A DNA stretch of 64,000 bases. Source: Struthidea cinerea (taxonomy: Eukaryota; Chordata; Aves; Passeriformes; Corcoracidae). The notes below the pieces were generated by a model that saw nothing but the letters and a program-made list of their open reading frames with translations, was not told the origin of the DNA and did no database searches. The number at the start of each line of letters is the position of its first letter. Position 1 is the stretch's first letter. The translations under genes and the position numbers were made by a program. Of this stretch, positions 48,801-60,592 are shown piece after piece. The stretch lies in assembly GCA_013397865.1 (NCBI GenBank), contig VZTI01005567.1, positions 248,001 through 312,000 of the forward strand, written 5' to 3'.

Positions 48801-51800
48801 GTGTCCCCAGAGCCCCCAGCAAGGCCTGGAAGAGCTGCCTGTTCCTGGTGCAGCTGAGTGGAGCCAGAGGACTGGGGAGGAAATTCTGACAGCTGGGAAC
48901 TAAGCCAGTGTTTCACAGACTGGATGAGTCCCTGTGCATTAGCTGTGCCTTTCCTCCAAGGGCAAGTCCATGGAGGAAGGAGATGCCTTGTTGTGGGGTT
49001 TGGGGAAAGTTATCAGCAGTGGGCTGGAGCTGCCTTGGAGGAAGAGCCAGAGGTGTCTCATGGCACTGACATGGTCTGGAAGGGATAGACAAAACCCTGC
49101 CTGGGTCTGTGTTAGTAGAGAGAACACAGAAATGTGACAAAGCTGGTCAAACCTGTTCCCTGTGCTGGGATTTTTTGGAGCTTTTTAGCGCTTGGCAAAG
49201 AAGGGGCAATAGTAGTGTTTGGCTGGTCTTCTGTGATTGTGCTTTCCAGGTATTCTGTGTCCTGCTCTGTGGCACCTGGGCCCTGGCTCTGCAGGTTTCT
49301 TCCTTGTTCCCAATGAGAGGCAGCACTGCAGCTCTCAAGCCCTCAGCTTCCACCCACCACACATGCAGAGCTGTGAATTAACCCAGGGGACAGCTGGCAC
49401 TCAGATATTGGGGTGCTGCATGGGAACAAGCAAATGGGCTGAGGCTTCCGTGGGGAATAGGCTGTACCCATCCCCTGGCTGGAGGCACCTCTGAGTGCTC
49501 CCTACTCCCTGCATGGAGCTGGGCAAAATAGCCAATATTGTCATCATGTGTGGAACATATGGATGTGTACGGATGTATGGAACACAAGGATAATGTAACA
49601 GATTCTGTAGTCACAGGCTATACAGGCTGTTACAGGGCATTTGGGGATCAAAGACTTTGGAGTACTAGGACAGGAGTCTCCAGTGAAAACGGTTTGCTGC
49701 CATAGAGCAGGTGCTGGTTATGCCCTGGACAGTCCTTGCCTGGCAAATGGAAAAGAAAAGGCTGTGGGTTTGCTCAGCACTGCTCAAAATTTAATCAAAT
49801 GCAGCTAGAAAAAATGTAGTGGTCAGTCCCATTGCATTAATGTTTATTAGACTTATATTTTCCCAAATGTGACATGGCATCAGGTGTGTGTCTCAAGACT
49901 GCTTTTTGGGACGTCATAGGGAGGAGTGCAGTGTTCCCAAAATGGCCCTCAATTTCCCCAAAGCGCATTCAGTAGATGAGCCTTGCAGAGACCCAGTTGG
50001 CCCCAGCCAGGGTGGCATCTGAGCCACGGGGACAGCTGGGGACATTGCTGTCACTTGTCATTCCTCCGTGTGACGCAGCCCAGCAGCTCTGGACACGAGT
50101 ACAGATCACCAGCGTTGCCAGGCTGGAACCAAACCTGCACAGCAGTTTTAGAGGGGTGCAGCTTCTCGCATCAGCCATTGTTATGTGAGTGCTGACTGCC
50201 TGTGTGTGGCACAGAAGCAAATTATAAATAACTGCAGGAGCTATTCCTTCCCTCTGATAAGAAGGCCAAAACTGCACATCAGCTTTATTCCTTCTCGTGC
50301 CAATCTCCCAGTTCACTGGCAGGCCCTGGCATACACAAATTCCCTGTGATAGTAGTACCAAGGCTCCTGCCAGGGCACCTGGGTACTGATGGTCCCCGTG
50401 GTGGGGACATACTGGTCAGTACTTTTCCAGATGCCACAAAGCTGCTTCGGGGGTGTGTGATGATCTGGTGTGACCGCAGATGTAGCAATAAATAGGCTAC
50501 AGGACCTTTAAGGACACCAGACATTTTCTCTCTGTCAGATAATTATCAGTCTCATGCCCAAGGGCACGTTCTCCGTCAGCTCACGAGTGTTGCAATGATT
50601 TTGGTTGTTTTATTTGTGCCAGATCTGGAGGTGCTTTATACTGTAACAAATATAAACTAAATAATCATGAGGGAAGATGTCAGATCTTTTCCTCCATTTT
50701 TATGAATTCCCTTTTGGTTTGGTGTGTGCATTCCCAGGCAGACAGGTTTATGTCTCTGACACAGATCAAGATCAAGATCAAGGATGACCCTGAGGAGTGG
50801 CCTGAAACCTGCTCTCTCCCAGATGCCCAAGGAGCATCAATCTGGCTCCAGCCCAGAGCCCGTGGGAGGCTGACTCCAGCTCCTCACACACAGAGGGCAG
50901 GGATCCCTGCAGGTAGCACCTACTGAACTGTGGAAATGCTGTTAACGCCTTTTCTGTCCTTTGAGATGCAAACCTGAAGGTAAGTCTGCAGTGATTTGGT
51001 TTTATCCCTTTAAAGTATTTTCACAGTTTGTTGGGAAACTTCTGACATAAAATTCTCTCCTTTTCCTTATTTCCACAGTGTTCAAAACAATCTACTCCAA
51101 AGGTAAACATTTCCGTGAATGCTTCAGTAAAATGAAAGAAGTATTTTGTGATACCATTCACGGCTTTGAAGACCTCTGAGTTCATGCCCTCAAAAGCAAG
51201 TGCAGCAGTGTTTTTGTTCAGGCTATTTACACCCCATCAGAGCTCAGAGCTGAGTTAATGTTTCACCTCAGGCTGCAGTAAATTAGATAAAACAGTATTT
51301 CCTCATTCCCAGAGTTACCCTTTTACATTGTCTGCACTGGTCCTTTTGCTGATACAGGAAAAAAACGTTGCTTAATCCCTTTTAACAACTGTTGAGACTA
51401 TTTTTAAATACAAAATATGTTTCTGTACTGGATTGCCTTTTGCTGAGGCATTTATAATACTACCAAGCCTCAACCCATGCTACGTAATGAGAGCTGTCTT
51501 CCTGCTGGCAAACCTACCACCACTGTTTGGTAAGTTTAGAAAGATAAACCCATATGAACCTCGGTGATTTTTCCACCTCATTTTGTTTCATGCAAATGCA
51601 GGAAAGTCTTGCTCCTTGGACAATAATTTTGGCAATTCTGAAGTGCTCTTTGGGAAAGCTTTTCAAAGAGGTCCTTCCCAGTGGAGATAGCACACACACA
51701 CCTGGCAGCTGACAAGCCTGTACCTGAGGGACTGTGCCAAGGAGCAGCTCCCATGCCTGCAGTGCTGGAGCTCCTGGGGAAGTGCCATGGGACCGGTGCT

Positions 51801-53637
51801 CGCCTGTAACAGCAGAGGACAAGAGCTTCAGGTGAGGCATTTATCTGCTCTCTTTCACTCCTCTGCTGGGAGCACACATATCCCACATGAATATCACGAA
51901 GCCATGGTCTTCCACTGGCCAGAACTCCTCAGCAAGAATTATTATTCTCAAATATTGAAAATCATAAGAGAAGGTGTTGTCCTATAATCAACATCCAGCC
52001 ACCTCAGCAGCGAAACACTGGGATGTGTCTGTGTCAGCTCTCTGTGACTGTTCAGCACGAAATGAGAACCCAGAAGGTTTTGAATTGGGTACATTGCTGC
52101 AGTGCTTGGAGAGATGCTGAGATCTGTGGGGGTCCCTGCTGCATCCTCACCTCTTGAGGCTCTGCGGCTGTTCCAGTGGAGATACTGCTGTGCCCCTGCA
52201 ATGGATCCCACTGGTCAGTGCCATCTCATTTGCAGAGAAGCATAAAGCAATCTTGGATTAATTTAAAGTGTTCTGGGAAATTTTTTCCTTAAAAATATTC
52301 CCCACCCCCCTCTTGACAGAACAATATAGGCCTAGGTCCTTTGGGGGAAAGTTAAACTAAAAGAAAGTATTTTAATTAAACTTCTTTGATGTTTATGGCA
52401 TTCAGAACAGTTCCAATTGCCAGGCACTACCAATAGAGATAACTTTCTGTCTCTTGAACATGCGAACTAGAAGCTAGCACTTAATGCAGCTCATTTAATG
52501 AGTACATCTTGACTGATCTGCTGTCTCAGAGTGTATTTCGTCCTATTAACATAAAAGTACGCAATTATTTCCAATAGATCCTAATCTGGTGTAGTTAAAA
52601 TATCTGCCCAGCTTTTGACAGCTGAAGTCACTTGTATGGATGAAATATTTATTTAACAAGTTAGGGAGCAAAAAGGAATGACATCATATCAGGTAAGAGC
52701 TTTGGCCAAAGATAAATCCACAATTGTGCATTTATCTGAGATAATAACAAAATGTTGTGCACTTAAAAGTGAATGTCCAATTAATTGTCAGTTCCCAGAC
52801 TCATTCCTGTATCTGACAAGAGATTGCACCAACCTTTTTTTACATTTAAATTGTATTCTTTATCTTTGAAGTGAAGTTAAAAGGCATGAACACTGGGTGC
52901 TGATGTGCACACAGATAAAATGTTTTCAGATTGTAATAGGCAACGTCGTAATGGAAATAATGAAATGGGATTACAGATTGGAAAAAAACATTCCTGGTGT
53001 CAGTCCAGAACTTTTCCTCTTACTTGAAATGTTGTTTTGGTTCTGGTATGAGCATCACTGGCCCGTGGGCCCTGTTCAGAACACAGCAGTGTTGCTGACA
53101 GAGCTTTTGCTGTGAGCATTGCCTGTTTCTCAAAGAGCAGCTGGAACCTGCAGGGCATTTCACAGCAGGAGTCACCGTGAGCAGTGCCCGGTGTTGGGGG
53201 TGTGTTGCAGAGTGCTGGGCACCCCGGGGCTCTGAGGGGGCTCTGGGCTGCCCAGGGGTGCTCCTGCAGAAACAGCAGTGAGGGGACCCACAGCCCCACT
53301 CCCCTGTGCTGGGGCAGCCTGGCCCCTGCTCTGCCCTCCCATGAAGAGTGAGGATGGCACTTGAGGCACAGAGACAACAGGGCTGTGTGTTTGCCTGGTT
53401 TCTAACCAAGCAATTAAATACACTTTGAATTGTGGGGAGAAAAAATTGCAGTGTTGGGTCTACTATGTAAATAACAGAACAAAATACAGCCCCACTGATG
53501 GCATCTCCCATAGCTGTGAGGTTCAAGCTGTGGTAGGAACCTGCTGCATCCAAGTCCCTTTTCGAGAGCAGGAGGAAAGAGCAGAGATGATGTGGGGATG
53601 GGGCTTGGCACTGAGGGTGTTGGTGTGTCCTGTTCTG

Positions 53638-53668
53638 GGAAGGGAAGGGAAGGGAAGGGAAGGGAAAG
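53638..53668. repeat. (GGGAA)n microsatellite
   Basis: Six GGGAA units on the + strand. It opens frames on both strands, including the low-complexity N-terminus of a long minus-strand open frame. Confidence 0.93.
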
Positions 53669-54439
53669 GCCACTACCTGGGTGTTCCCTGGCAGAGGCCT
53701 CAGCTGATGGTGTGATGGCTGAGCAACACTGCAGCCTGGGACCAGGGCTATGGGCGGGAAAGCACAGACTAAGAGTGATTCCTGTGCAGTCTGAGGCTGA
53801 GGTTTGAGGTTTGTGTTTGCTTTATCATTTCACCCAAAAAAAGCATACTGGTAACGACTGAGTGGTTTATTTTCTCTGTTGCTGTAGACACCGTTGTCAA
53901 GTCACAGAGTTTGCTGTAAATAAGTCTACAGTATAAAACAGCGTTTTTTCTCTCAGAATGTTAGTTTTCTGCCTCCTCTTTCTAGCCTGTCTTTCAGGCA
54001 TTTATTTTGGAAAATCTAGAAAGATAAGTTATGCAATGGTCTGGCTTGGCAGTCACCTTAAGGGCTGAAGGGGGGCAGCACTGCCGCTGTGATGGCATTT
54101 CGCTCCAGGTCGCTGCTGGTGCCGAGCCCCCACCTTGCCCTGCCTACGCTCCTTTCTGCAGGTAGTCTTTGGCAAGAGCCCCACCCTCACCTCTCCTTGG
54201 AGCACGAGTGGGTGTTGCTGTTGTTTGAAGCTGCCAGGAGCCCAGTGCACAGCTACAGAAAATAAATGTGCTATGAACTGATTGATTTATCTGCATTTTC
54301 TAGCCCGGCAATTAATTCTGCTTTTGGGAGGCAGAACCAAAGCAGCAAGCAGGCTGTGAAGCTGGATCAGGGCTGATAATGTGGTCCTCCCTCCGTGGCC
54401 CTGTGCTAGCACACAGAGCAGCCTGTTAAGGAATCACCT

Positions 54440-54610
54440 CCCCCAGGATCCGCCGGCCCCAGCGAGGATCAGCCCCGGCTGCACCGCGGCAGAGCCGAGC
54501 CCGGCGGCGCCGGGACAGAGCCGGGACCCCGAGGTGCTGGGACAGGAGGGGTGGCAGCAGGGGCTCGGACGGGGTGGCAGCAGGGGCTCGGACAGGGTGC
54601 AGGTCACCGA
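54440..54610. promoter_or_regulatory. CpG-dense cluster, possible promoter island
   Basis: A short block with many CpG in an otherwise CpG-poor interval (CCGCCGGCCCC, CACCGCGGCAG, GCCCGGCGGCGCCGGG). It lies 6 kb upstream of the GABRP signal-peptide exon. Too short to call a promoter with confidence; a GC-rich repeat is the alternative. Confidence 0.3.
54548..54593. repeat. 23-bp GC-rich tandem duplication
   Basis: GGGGTGGCAGCAGGGGCTCG followed by GAC is present twice head to tail, within a CpG-dense cluster. Confidence 0.92.
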
Positions 54611-56329
54611 CTGCTGCCCTCCCACAAGGCTGCGACCTGCTGCTCAGGGCTGGCAAGTCACTTCTCTAACCTTACCTTTTGCAGATTGCTTTGACACTCA
54701 TTATTACTGCACAGATACATCTTCCCATTACCTGAAGAGCTCAGTGGCCCTAAATGTGACACAGCCCTGTGCTGGTGGTGTCTGTGTGGGCTGTACGGGG
54801 GTGAGCGTTGGCCACTGGGCAGTGGGGCCAGCTCGGGGCTGGTGGCTGCATGCGACTGTAAATGTGAAGCTTGTGGGGAAACTGAGGCAGCTGGGAGGAT
54901 TCTGACCCAGGATTTGGGAAATGGTGCGCACAGGTGCTGGTGGATGCCCGAGGTCCCCGTGGTAGCTCAGGCACCACGGTGGGTTCTCAGTCCTGGGGAT
55001 GTGGGGGCCAGTAAGGAGGGGGGAGAGAGAGCTGCTCTTGCCACTGCTTGTGTCTGCCCCGCTCCCAAGAAGGCTGCACCCCCTCTCCCTGCCCACACTC
55101 TCTTTTTGTCTCCATTTCTCACTCTTGAGACCCGTATTAAATTTATCCCAGCCCTCAGGGAGCTCAAAAGGGAATTCAGATGCTGTAGGTAAAAGCTGCA
55201 GCATACAAGCAGCATTCCTGCTGGGAGGGTTTGGGTCACAGCAGCTCACTGATACATCCCTTGGAAATGCAACAGGTCCATGTGCAAACCCAGTGCAGCA
55301 AAGAGAAGACATGGAGGAGGAGGCTGCTGCCAAGGCAAGCTCCTCGAGCCACTTGTAAAAATCTCTATGTTTAAGGGTCTCCGTGTGTGGCTTTTGATGG
55401 AGTTTTCCTCTATCTAGGGCAAAAGAAATAAGCTGAATCTATGGTCTCTTCTACAAACCTTTCTGTTTCAGTCAAGTGGAATCAGTGTGGCTCTTTTTAA
55501 ATCCTGAATTGTGTCCTTTATGTGTATCCTGCAGTTCAGGGCTGAACTGTTTGTATGTACAAACTGAAAAGTAACAACCAGAAACATTGCATCCTCTTTT
55601 GAGAAATAATTCGACCTCGGGGCAAGGCAGAATGGCTCCCTCCAGCCTCGGGGATCCAGATGAAGTTTCTCAGAGCTGGTGGCCGTGCCCACCTCCTGCC
55701 AGCACGGATGGGAGCAAGGCAGCAGCACGGCACTGCTGGCCAGTGCCACCAGCCTGCTCCTCCTCGTGTCCTGCAGGTGCCCTGCGCTGCAGGGACGCGG
55801 TGCCGATGGCACTGGGCACCCCTGAGGCAGAGCTGGCCTGGCCCTGAGCTGCCTTTGGAGTTTGGAGCAGAGATCTGCGTCTTTGCAGAGCTGAAGCTGT
55901 GCAGCCCAGAGTAAGAAAATGTAACAATTTTCCAGATACTTCCCCCTCCCTTCCGAAAGGGATGCCGTGAGTTTAAAACAAAGCAGTCCATTTAAAACAA
56001 AAGAGTAATGAATATGGCAGCCCTTGCTCTTTTGCAAGTTTAAACACCTCATCTTTCCTCAAAGAACAGCTCTAAATCATTTTATTTGCAAGCCCTAAGC
56101 AGGAATTTGTATTCATGGTAAGACACTTATTGAGTTAATTTATTTAAGGCTGGGGCATAATTTCTAATAGTGGAGGAGTCCCTAGGCCCAGTGCAATTGT
56201 CTCCCTGATAGGGCATTAATATTTTAAGGGGTTATCATCCTCTGTCAATTGATCTGTGTCTTTTAGGAAGTAGGTTAGCAGTTACTGATGGTCACTTGTG
56301 TGAAGGATTAGCTTAAATAAAGCCGGTGC

Positions 56330-56600
56330 TTGGCAGAGCAGCGCCTGCCCCCGGGCCAAGTCCCACGCCCCGGCAGGAGGGAGCCCAGGGTCTGGGGCAG
56401 TGGCTCCGAAAGGAATGTGGAGAAGGCGGAGGGAAAATGCGGCAGAGCACATGTGGAGGGTGCTGCTGCTGCTGCTCCGGTGCCGCGCTCAGACAGCAGC
56501 AGGGGGAGCGCTGCGGTGCCTTCCCGTGGCTGCCAGCGCTGCTGCCCGCCCGGGTTTCTTGGACAGATGCGAGCCTGGGAGTGATCTCAGCGAGGGGGGT
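56330..56600. promoter_or_regulatory. CpG-enriched block, possible regulatory island
   Basis: GC-rich block with repeated CpG (CCCCCGGGCC, CACGCCCCGG, GGTGCCGCGCTC, GCCCGCCCGGG) and a short (CTG)n run at 56462-56476. It lies about 4 kb upstream of GABRP coding sequence. No exon recognised inside. Confidence 0.25.
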
Positions 56601-59600
56601 TGGTACGTGTTCTGCAGGAGGCTTGTTCATCTTGACGGACAGTCTGTTACTGATGACACTCAAGAGACAGATAACTTGACCTCTGAGTGCCTTAATTTCT
56701 CTGTTCTTAGAAGTGGGGAACGTTTATGCTATTTCTTGAGTGATTTAAAATGAGGACAATTCCAAATTTAAAAAGTTTGTGCTTGTTTTACTACTGTATT
56801 TAATTCCACATTGCACTAGGAAACAAGGTGCTGAATGGCCTTTAAAAGCAAGGTAATGTGGAAACCAATCCAGATGAAATACCTTTGGTGAAGTCTGTCT
56901 CAGGGAAGGGATGACAGGACCACTGAGACTTGGGCAGAGTTGGCCAGGGCATGTTCAGACCCTCCAAGCCCCTGCTGAGAGTGACCAAACTGTGGCAGAG
57001 CCGTGGCCTGGGATGGGGGACAGTGTGAGCAAGGGCTGCAAAGCTGCTGCCAAACCTGAAAGGACACCGAGGTGCCTTCGGAGGCTGTCACCTTCTGTTT
57101 GGTGTTTTAGCTTTTACGTTTTCTTATACTCCTCAGAGGCCCCAAGCTGGTGGAAAGCATTGACTGCAGGAACCTGAGTGACACTGAGGCCATCTGAAGG
57201 TGGCTGTGTCGGGCCACAGCTCTGCCCCTGGGACACCAGCACACAGCCCCTGCGCTGCACGGAGCAAGCCAGAGACAAACAGCACGAGAGGCTCTTGGAT
57301 ACAAATCCAGTGTCACAGTGGCAAGCAAGTCAGTCACAGCTTTTCAGCGCTGAGTCTGTTCTAGCTATTGGCCAGCAGTGACTCTGTTGGTGTAATGAAC
57401 TCTTTGCAGCTCTGAGGTCACCTGGGTAATGAGCACACAGGGACTGGGCTGCCAGTCACTGCAGCCAGGTAACCCTGCTGTGCCAGAGGGCTGGACAGCA
57501 TTACTGGTGTTACAACGAAAGGTGAATTGCTCATAGTGGGCTGCAGTGGCCTTTCGTGGGTGTGTTTACTGGCTTTGAGGATAAGGTTTTATTTATTCCT
57601 ACATAACTTATACCTCTTACTGCAATAGGTAAAAGCATTTATCAACTGAAAGCTAAATTCTGGTCCATCAAATGCTGGCGCTTTGTGTTTCTAATGTGCA
57701 TGGCTTATTGTGGATATTGAGTATTTATTGAGGAAAACTGAATGTTGGCATGGAAGGACATGCAGCTGCAGTGCACCTTTGTGCTGCCTGCAAGAGCAAA
57801 ATAAATGTGTTGAGTAAAAGTGGGCTGTGGAGGTGCTCAAGATACTACGTGGCTGGTTTTCCCCCAGAACTTCCTGTGTTGAGGAGTGTTTCACTGCCCT
57901 GCAGAAACTCAGACTAATAGATGTGTAAGATGAATGATTGTGTCTGAGCTGTGCTCCTCGAGGCCCCATCTCCTATCTTTTCTTTACATGCTCATCTGTC
58001 AGTGTGTTGTCAAACCTTCAAAGCTGCGTCCCTGGCAGCTCTTTTCACCCTCACTCCTCCCTTCAGCCCCACCAGCTCCTTTCCTGTTCTGGGCAGGTGC
58101 TGCCGAGGGCGGCAGGTGCTCAGCCAGAGTGGAGACAAAATAAAGTGATCCTGTCCATCACTGCTTTTCTCCTGGGAGAGGTCAGTGAGTCCCTGCTGCT
58201 TTTCCCCTGCAGGGGTGGGCCAGGGCACGTAGCAACTGCTCGACTGCATGGATTGAGTGCTGAACTCCCCCAGCTGTGCCTGCCAGCACAGGGCCTGCAA
58301 GGGAAAGCAGTTCCCTTTGTCAGTGCCATCAAAGATGACCAAGAAAAGTAATCCCAAATTACCCAATGCAGCTGCACATCTTATTTTACATTTACCTGTT
58401 AACCTGGAAGCTTGGGAGAAAAATTTCCACATGTTGACTGAGGATTTTGTGGCCATGTATTTGCTGTAGCCTCTTGGTGCATTGACTATGCCCTTGGTCT
58501 GATATAATGTGCGAATAATCAGTGTCTGATGTATTTTCTCTGTGTGTTCCATTATCTTTGTGCTCCTCTGTTCTGTTCACTCAGATGACACACACTCTTC
58601 ACAAATTCCACTCACGTGAGAATCTTTCTGTAATAATATATTTTGTTCTGCATTTCCCCCTCTAGCACACCCTGAACTGAGCAGAGCGCTCAGTAAAGAT
58701 CCTCAGTAAACCTCCTCTGCTTTACCTGGCATTGGAAGCAAACTTGGCTCCAGTTGTACTGGTACTGCCTTCACGAGTGCTGCTCTTCTGTATTGCCTGG
58801 GCCATGCTTTCACTGACCAGACACAAATGTCCAAACTAAACAGTGTTGAAGGTTATGTTTTTCTGTTAAAATGAAACCCTTTACTGGACAGAGAAACATA
58901 AATACACAATCTTCTTATAATTTCTTCCCAGTACTGGTAATCTCTGATGAAACCTCCTGCCCTATAACAGCAGAATTGCCATTGCATTAACTGACACACT
59001 GAGCAGTGAAGAAATGCTGTGGTTATATTCAGCTCTGGGCACTGGTGTCACTTTTTTCTTGCCCAGGAGTATTTACGGATTTCCATTTCGCTGCCTCCCA
59101 GTATTTGATATATTTATTATCATTACAGTCATCCTGTGCAAAACATGGGATATTCATGAGGGATGCTCATGAGAGGTTCCTCAGCTGAAGATCATGAAGT
59201 CTCATATTTTAACTAAAGTCTAATTTGTAAAATTAACATCTTCCTACAAGTCATTTAAACAACCTGGACCAATCCTCCTTCTTTTCAATCAAAATTGGAG
59301 TCTAACATTGCTGTGAGTGGGCAAATGATTCTCTCTCTGGTCCTGCATCATCACATTATAGTGAGGAGCACTTGAGAGCATCTAGAAACATCTGTGTACC
59401 ATTTCAGAGAATGGGCTAGAAGAAAAAAGCCTTGTTGGAAATTCAGATGTTGGACCAGTATTAGAGCCTATTGTGTGTTTTGAAAAAAACCCATCCTTTC
59501 TCCAGTGGGATGCCCTGCGTTCATAGTGCTTGAATGTTCAGGTGCTTTACTGGCTCTGTATGGGCAAAGTTGTTATTTCCTGGAGCTCTGCTGTCCATGG

Positions 59601-60249
59601 CACAGCACCAGAGCTGGGCATCTAGCTGAGGAGGCAGAGTGTCCTCTGGGCTGTGGGAAGCTACTACAGGAAGGATCTAACACAGGCAGAAAATTTGTGA
59701 TGTTTGGGTTATTATAGTGCAGCCACATTGGAAGCTGAGGCCCTAAATGCCAGGTGTGATGAGAGAGGTGCTAGATCTGAAAAAAAGGTGTGTGATTGGA
59801 GCAGCACTTCCAGCGGGGAGCTGAAGGTCAGCGTGGAGCAGAGCACAGCTCAGAGCTGCCACTGTGGCACCCACTCCAAGGCCAGCACAAGCCCAGGGAG
59901 TCTCGGGCCAGCAGCCAAAACTCAGTTCCACTCCCAGAAAAGTCAACGAAACCCCTTTGAAGTGCAGTGACCTCAGCAGTACTGCACGCTGAGGGGCCTG
60001 CCAGCAGTGCTGTTAATAGCAGGGGTTTATCCCAGGTACAGTCAATGGAGCGCGGAGTTGCAGCCCTTCTGTGGGGCTGGTTAGGGGAGCCTGGGACTAA
60101 AAGATGCTGGAACTGCCATCTGTGGGCAGGATCTCTCTTGGCTTCAGAGTCTGACTGCTCTGGGAACTACCCACACATTCTCCTATTTAATAAATCCCTT
60201 CCCATGGTGCCGTTCTCAACATCACCTAATTGCCGTCCTATACTGACAG

Positions 60250-60311
60250 GAGAGGAGCTAAAACTTGTCGAGGACTTCAAGACCTGAGTTGTCACCAGGG
60301 TCTTCTGTGTG
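60250..60311 (+). other. Possible 5' noncoding exon of GABRP
   Basis: The segment is bounded by a weak acceptor (CCTATACTGACAG) and a strong donor (TG followed by GTAAGTG), 191 bases before the coding exon acceptor. It could equally be the end of a first exon whose transcription start is upstream; TATTTAATAA at 60183-60192 is a loose TATA-like element. No transcript evidence can be seen in sequence alone. Confidence 0.25.
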
Positions 60312-60502
60312 GTAAGTGTTAAGATAGAACATGCTGAAAAATGACACTAGCCAGGCAAAAGGGCAGGAGCCACTGCGTATCATGAACGTTAAACATTACT
60401 CTGTGATGGTTCTGACTGTGCAGCATTTCTTTTCCCTGTCTCCTTCCCTTAAAATATTTTTTCTTAAACCACAAAACTTTTTCTTTCTTTTCTTCTTCAC
60501 AG

Positions 60503-60592
60503 ACAAGCAGAGCAAATACAGAAACAATCTCCAGAGATGTTCTGCAGATATTTTTCCTTCTTCAGTCTGTGTCTTTTCCTTCCAACCCAAAG
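60503..60592 (+). CDS. GABRP: GABRP exon with start codon and signal peptide
   Basis: The acceptor is a long pyrimidine tract (TTTCTTTTCTTCTTCACAG) and the donor is GTAGGT. The first 34 bases are 5' UTR; ATG is at 60537-60539. The 18 codons plus two bases read MFCRYFSFFSLCLFLPTQ: Arg 4, then a hydrophobic core at 5-15, a good signal-peptide shape. The start is chosen because it is the only Met in the exon and because the phase matches the next exon exactly. The peptide has little identity to the human signal (MNYSLHLAFVCLSLF), as expected for signal sequences, so this exon rests on splice structure and phase rather than on homology. Confidence 0.75.

Larger units (their letters stand above)
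45311..60249. other. KCNIP1-GABRP intergenic interval
   Basis: No coding gene recognised. Present are a TA/TG tract near 45809-45841, another AATAAA at 45925, a (GGGAA)n tract at 53638-53668, a 23-bp tandem duplication at 54548-54593, CpG-dense clusters at about 54440-54610 and 56330-56600, and a few segments with matched acceptor and donor signals (46858-46960, 48280-48324, 51079-51102). The longest open frames, 217 and 201 codons on the minus strand, have low-complexity composition and no domain. Confidence 0.7.

Noticed and set aside
53020..53673. 217-codon minus-strand open frame
   Set aside because: Its N-terminus is the (GGGAA)n microsatellite and the rest is Cys/Pro/Ser-rich with no domain; GC-rich sequence gives long chance frames.
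54728..55333. 201-codon minus-strand open frame
   Set aside because: Low-complexity composition, no recognisable motif, overlaps several open frames on the other strand.
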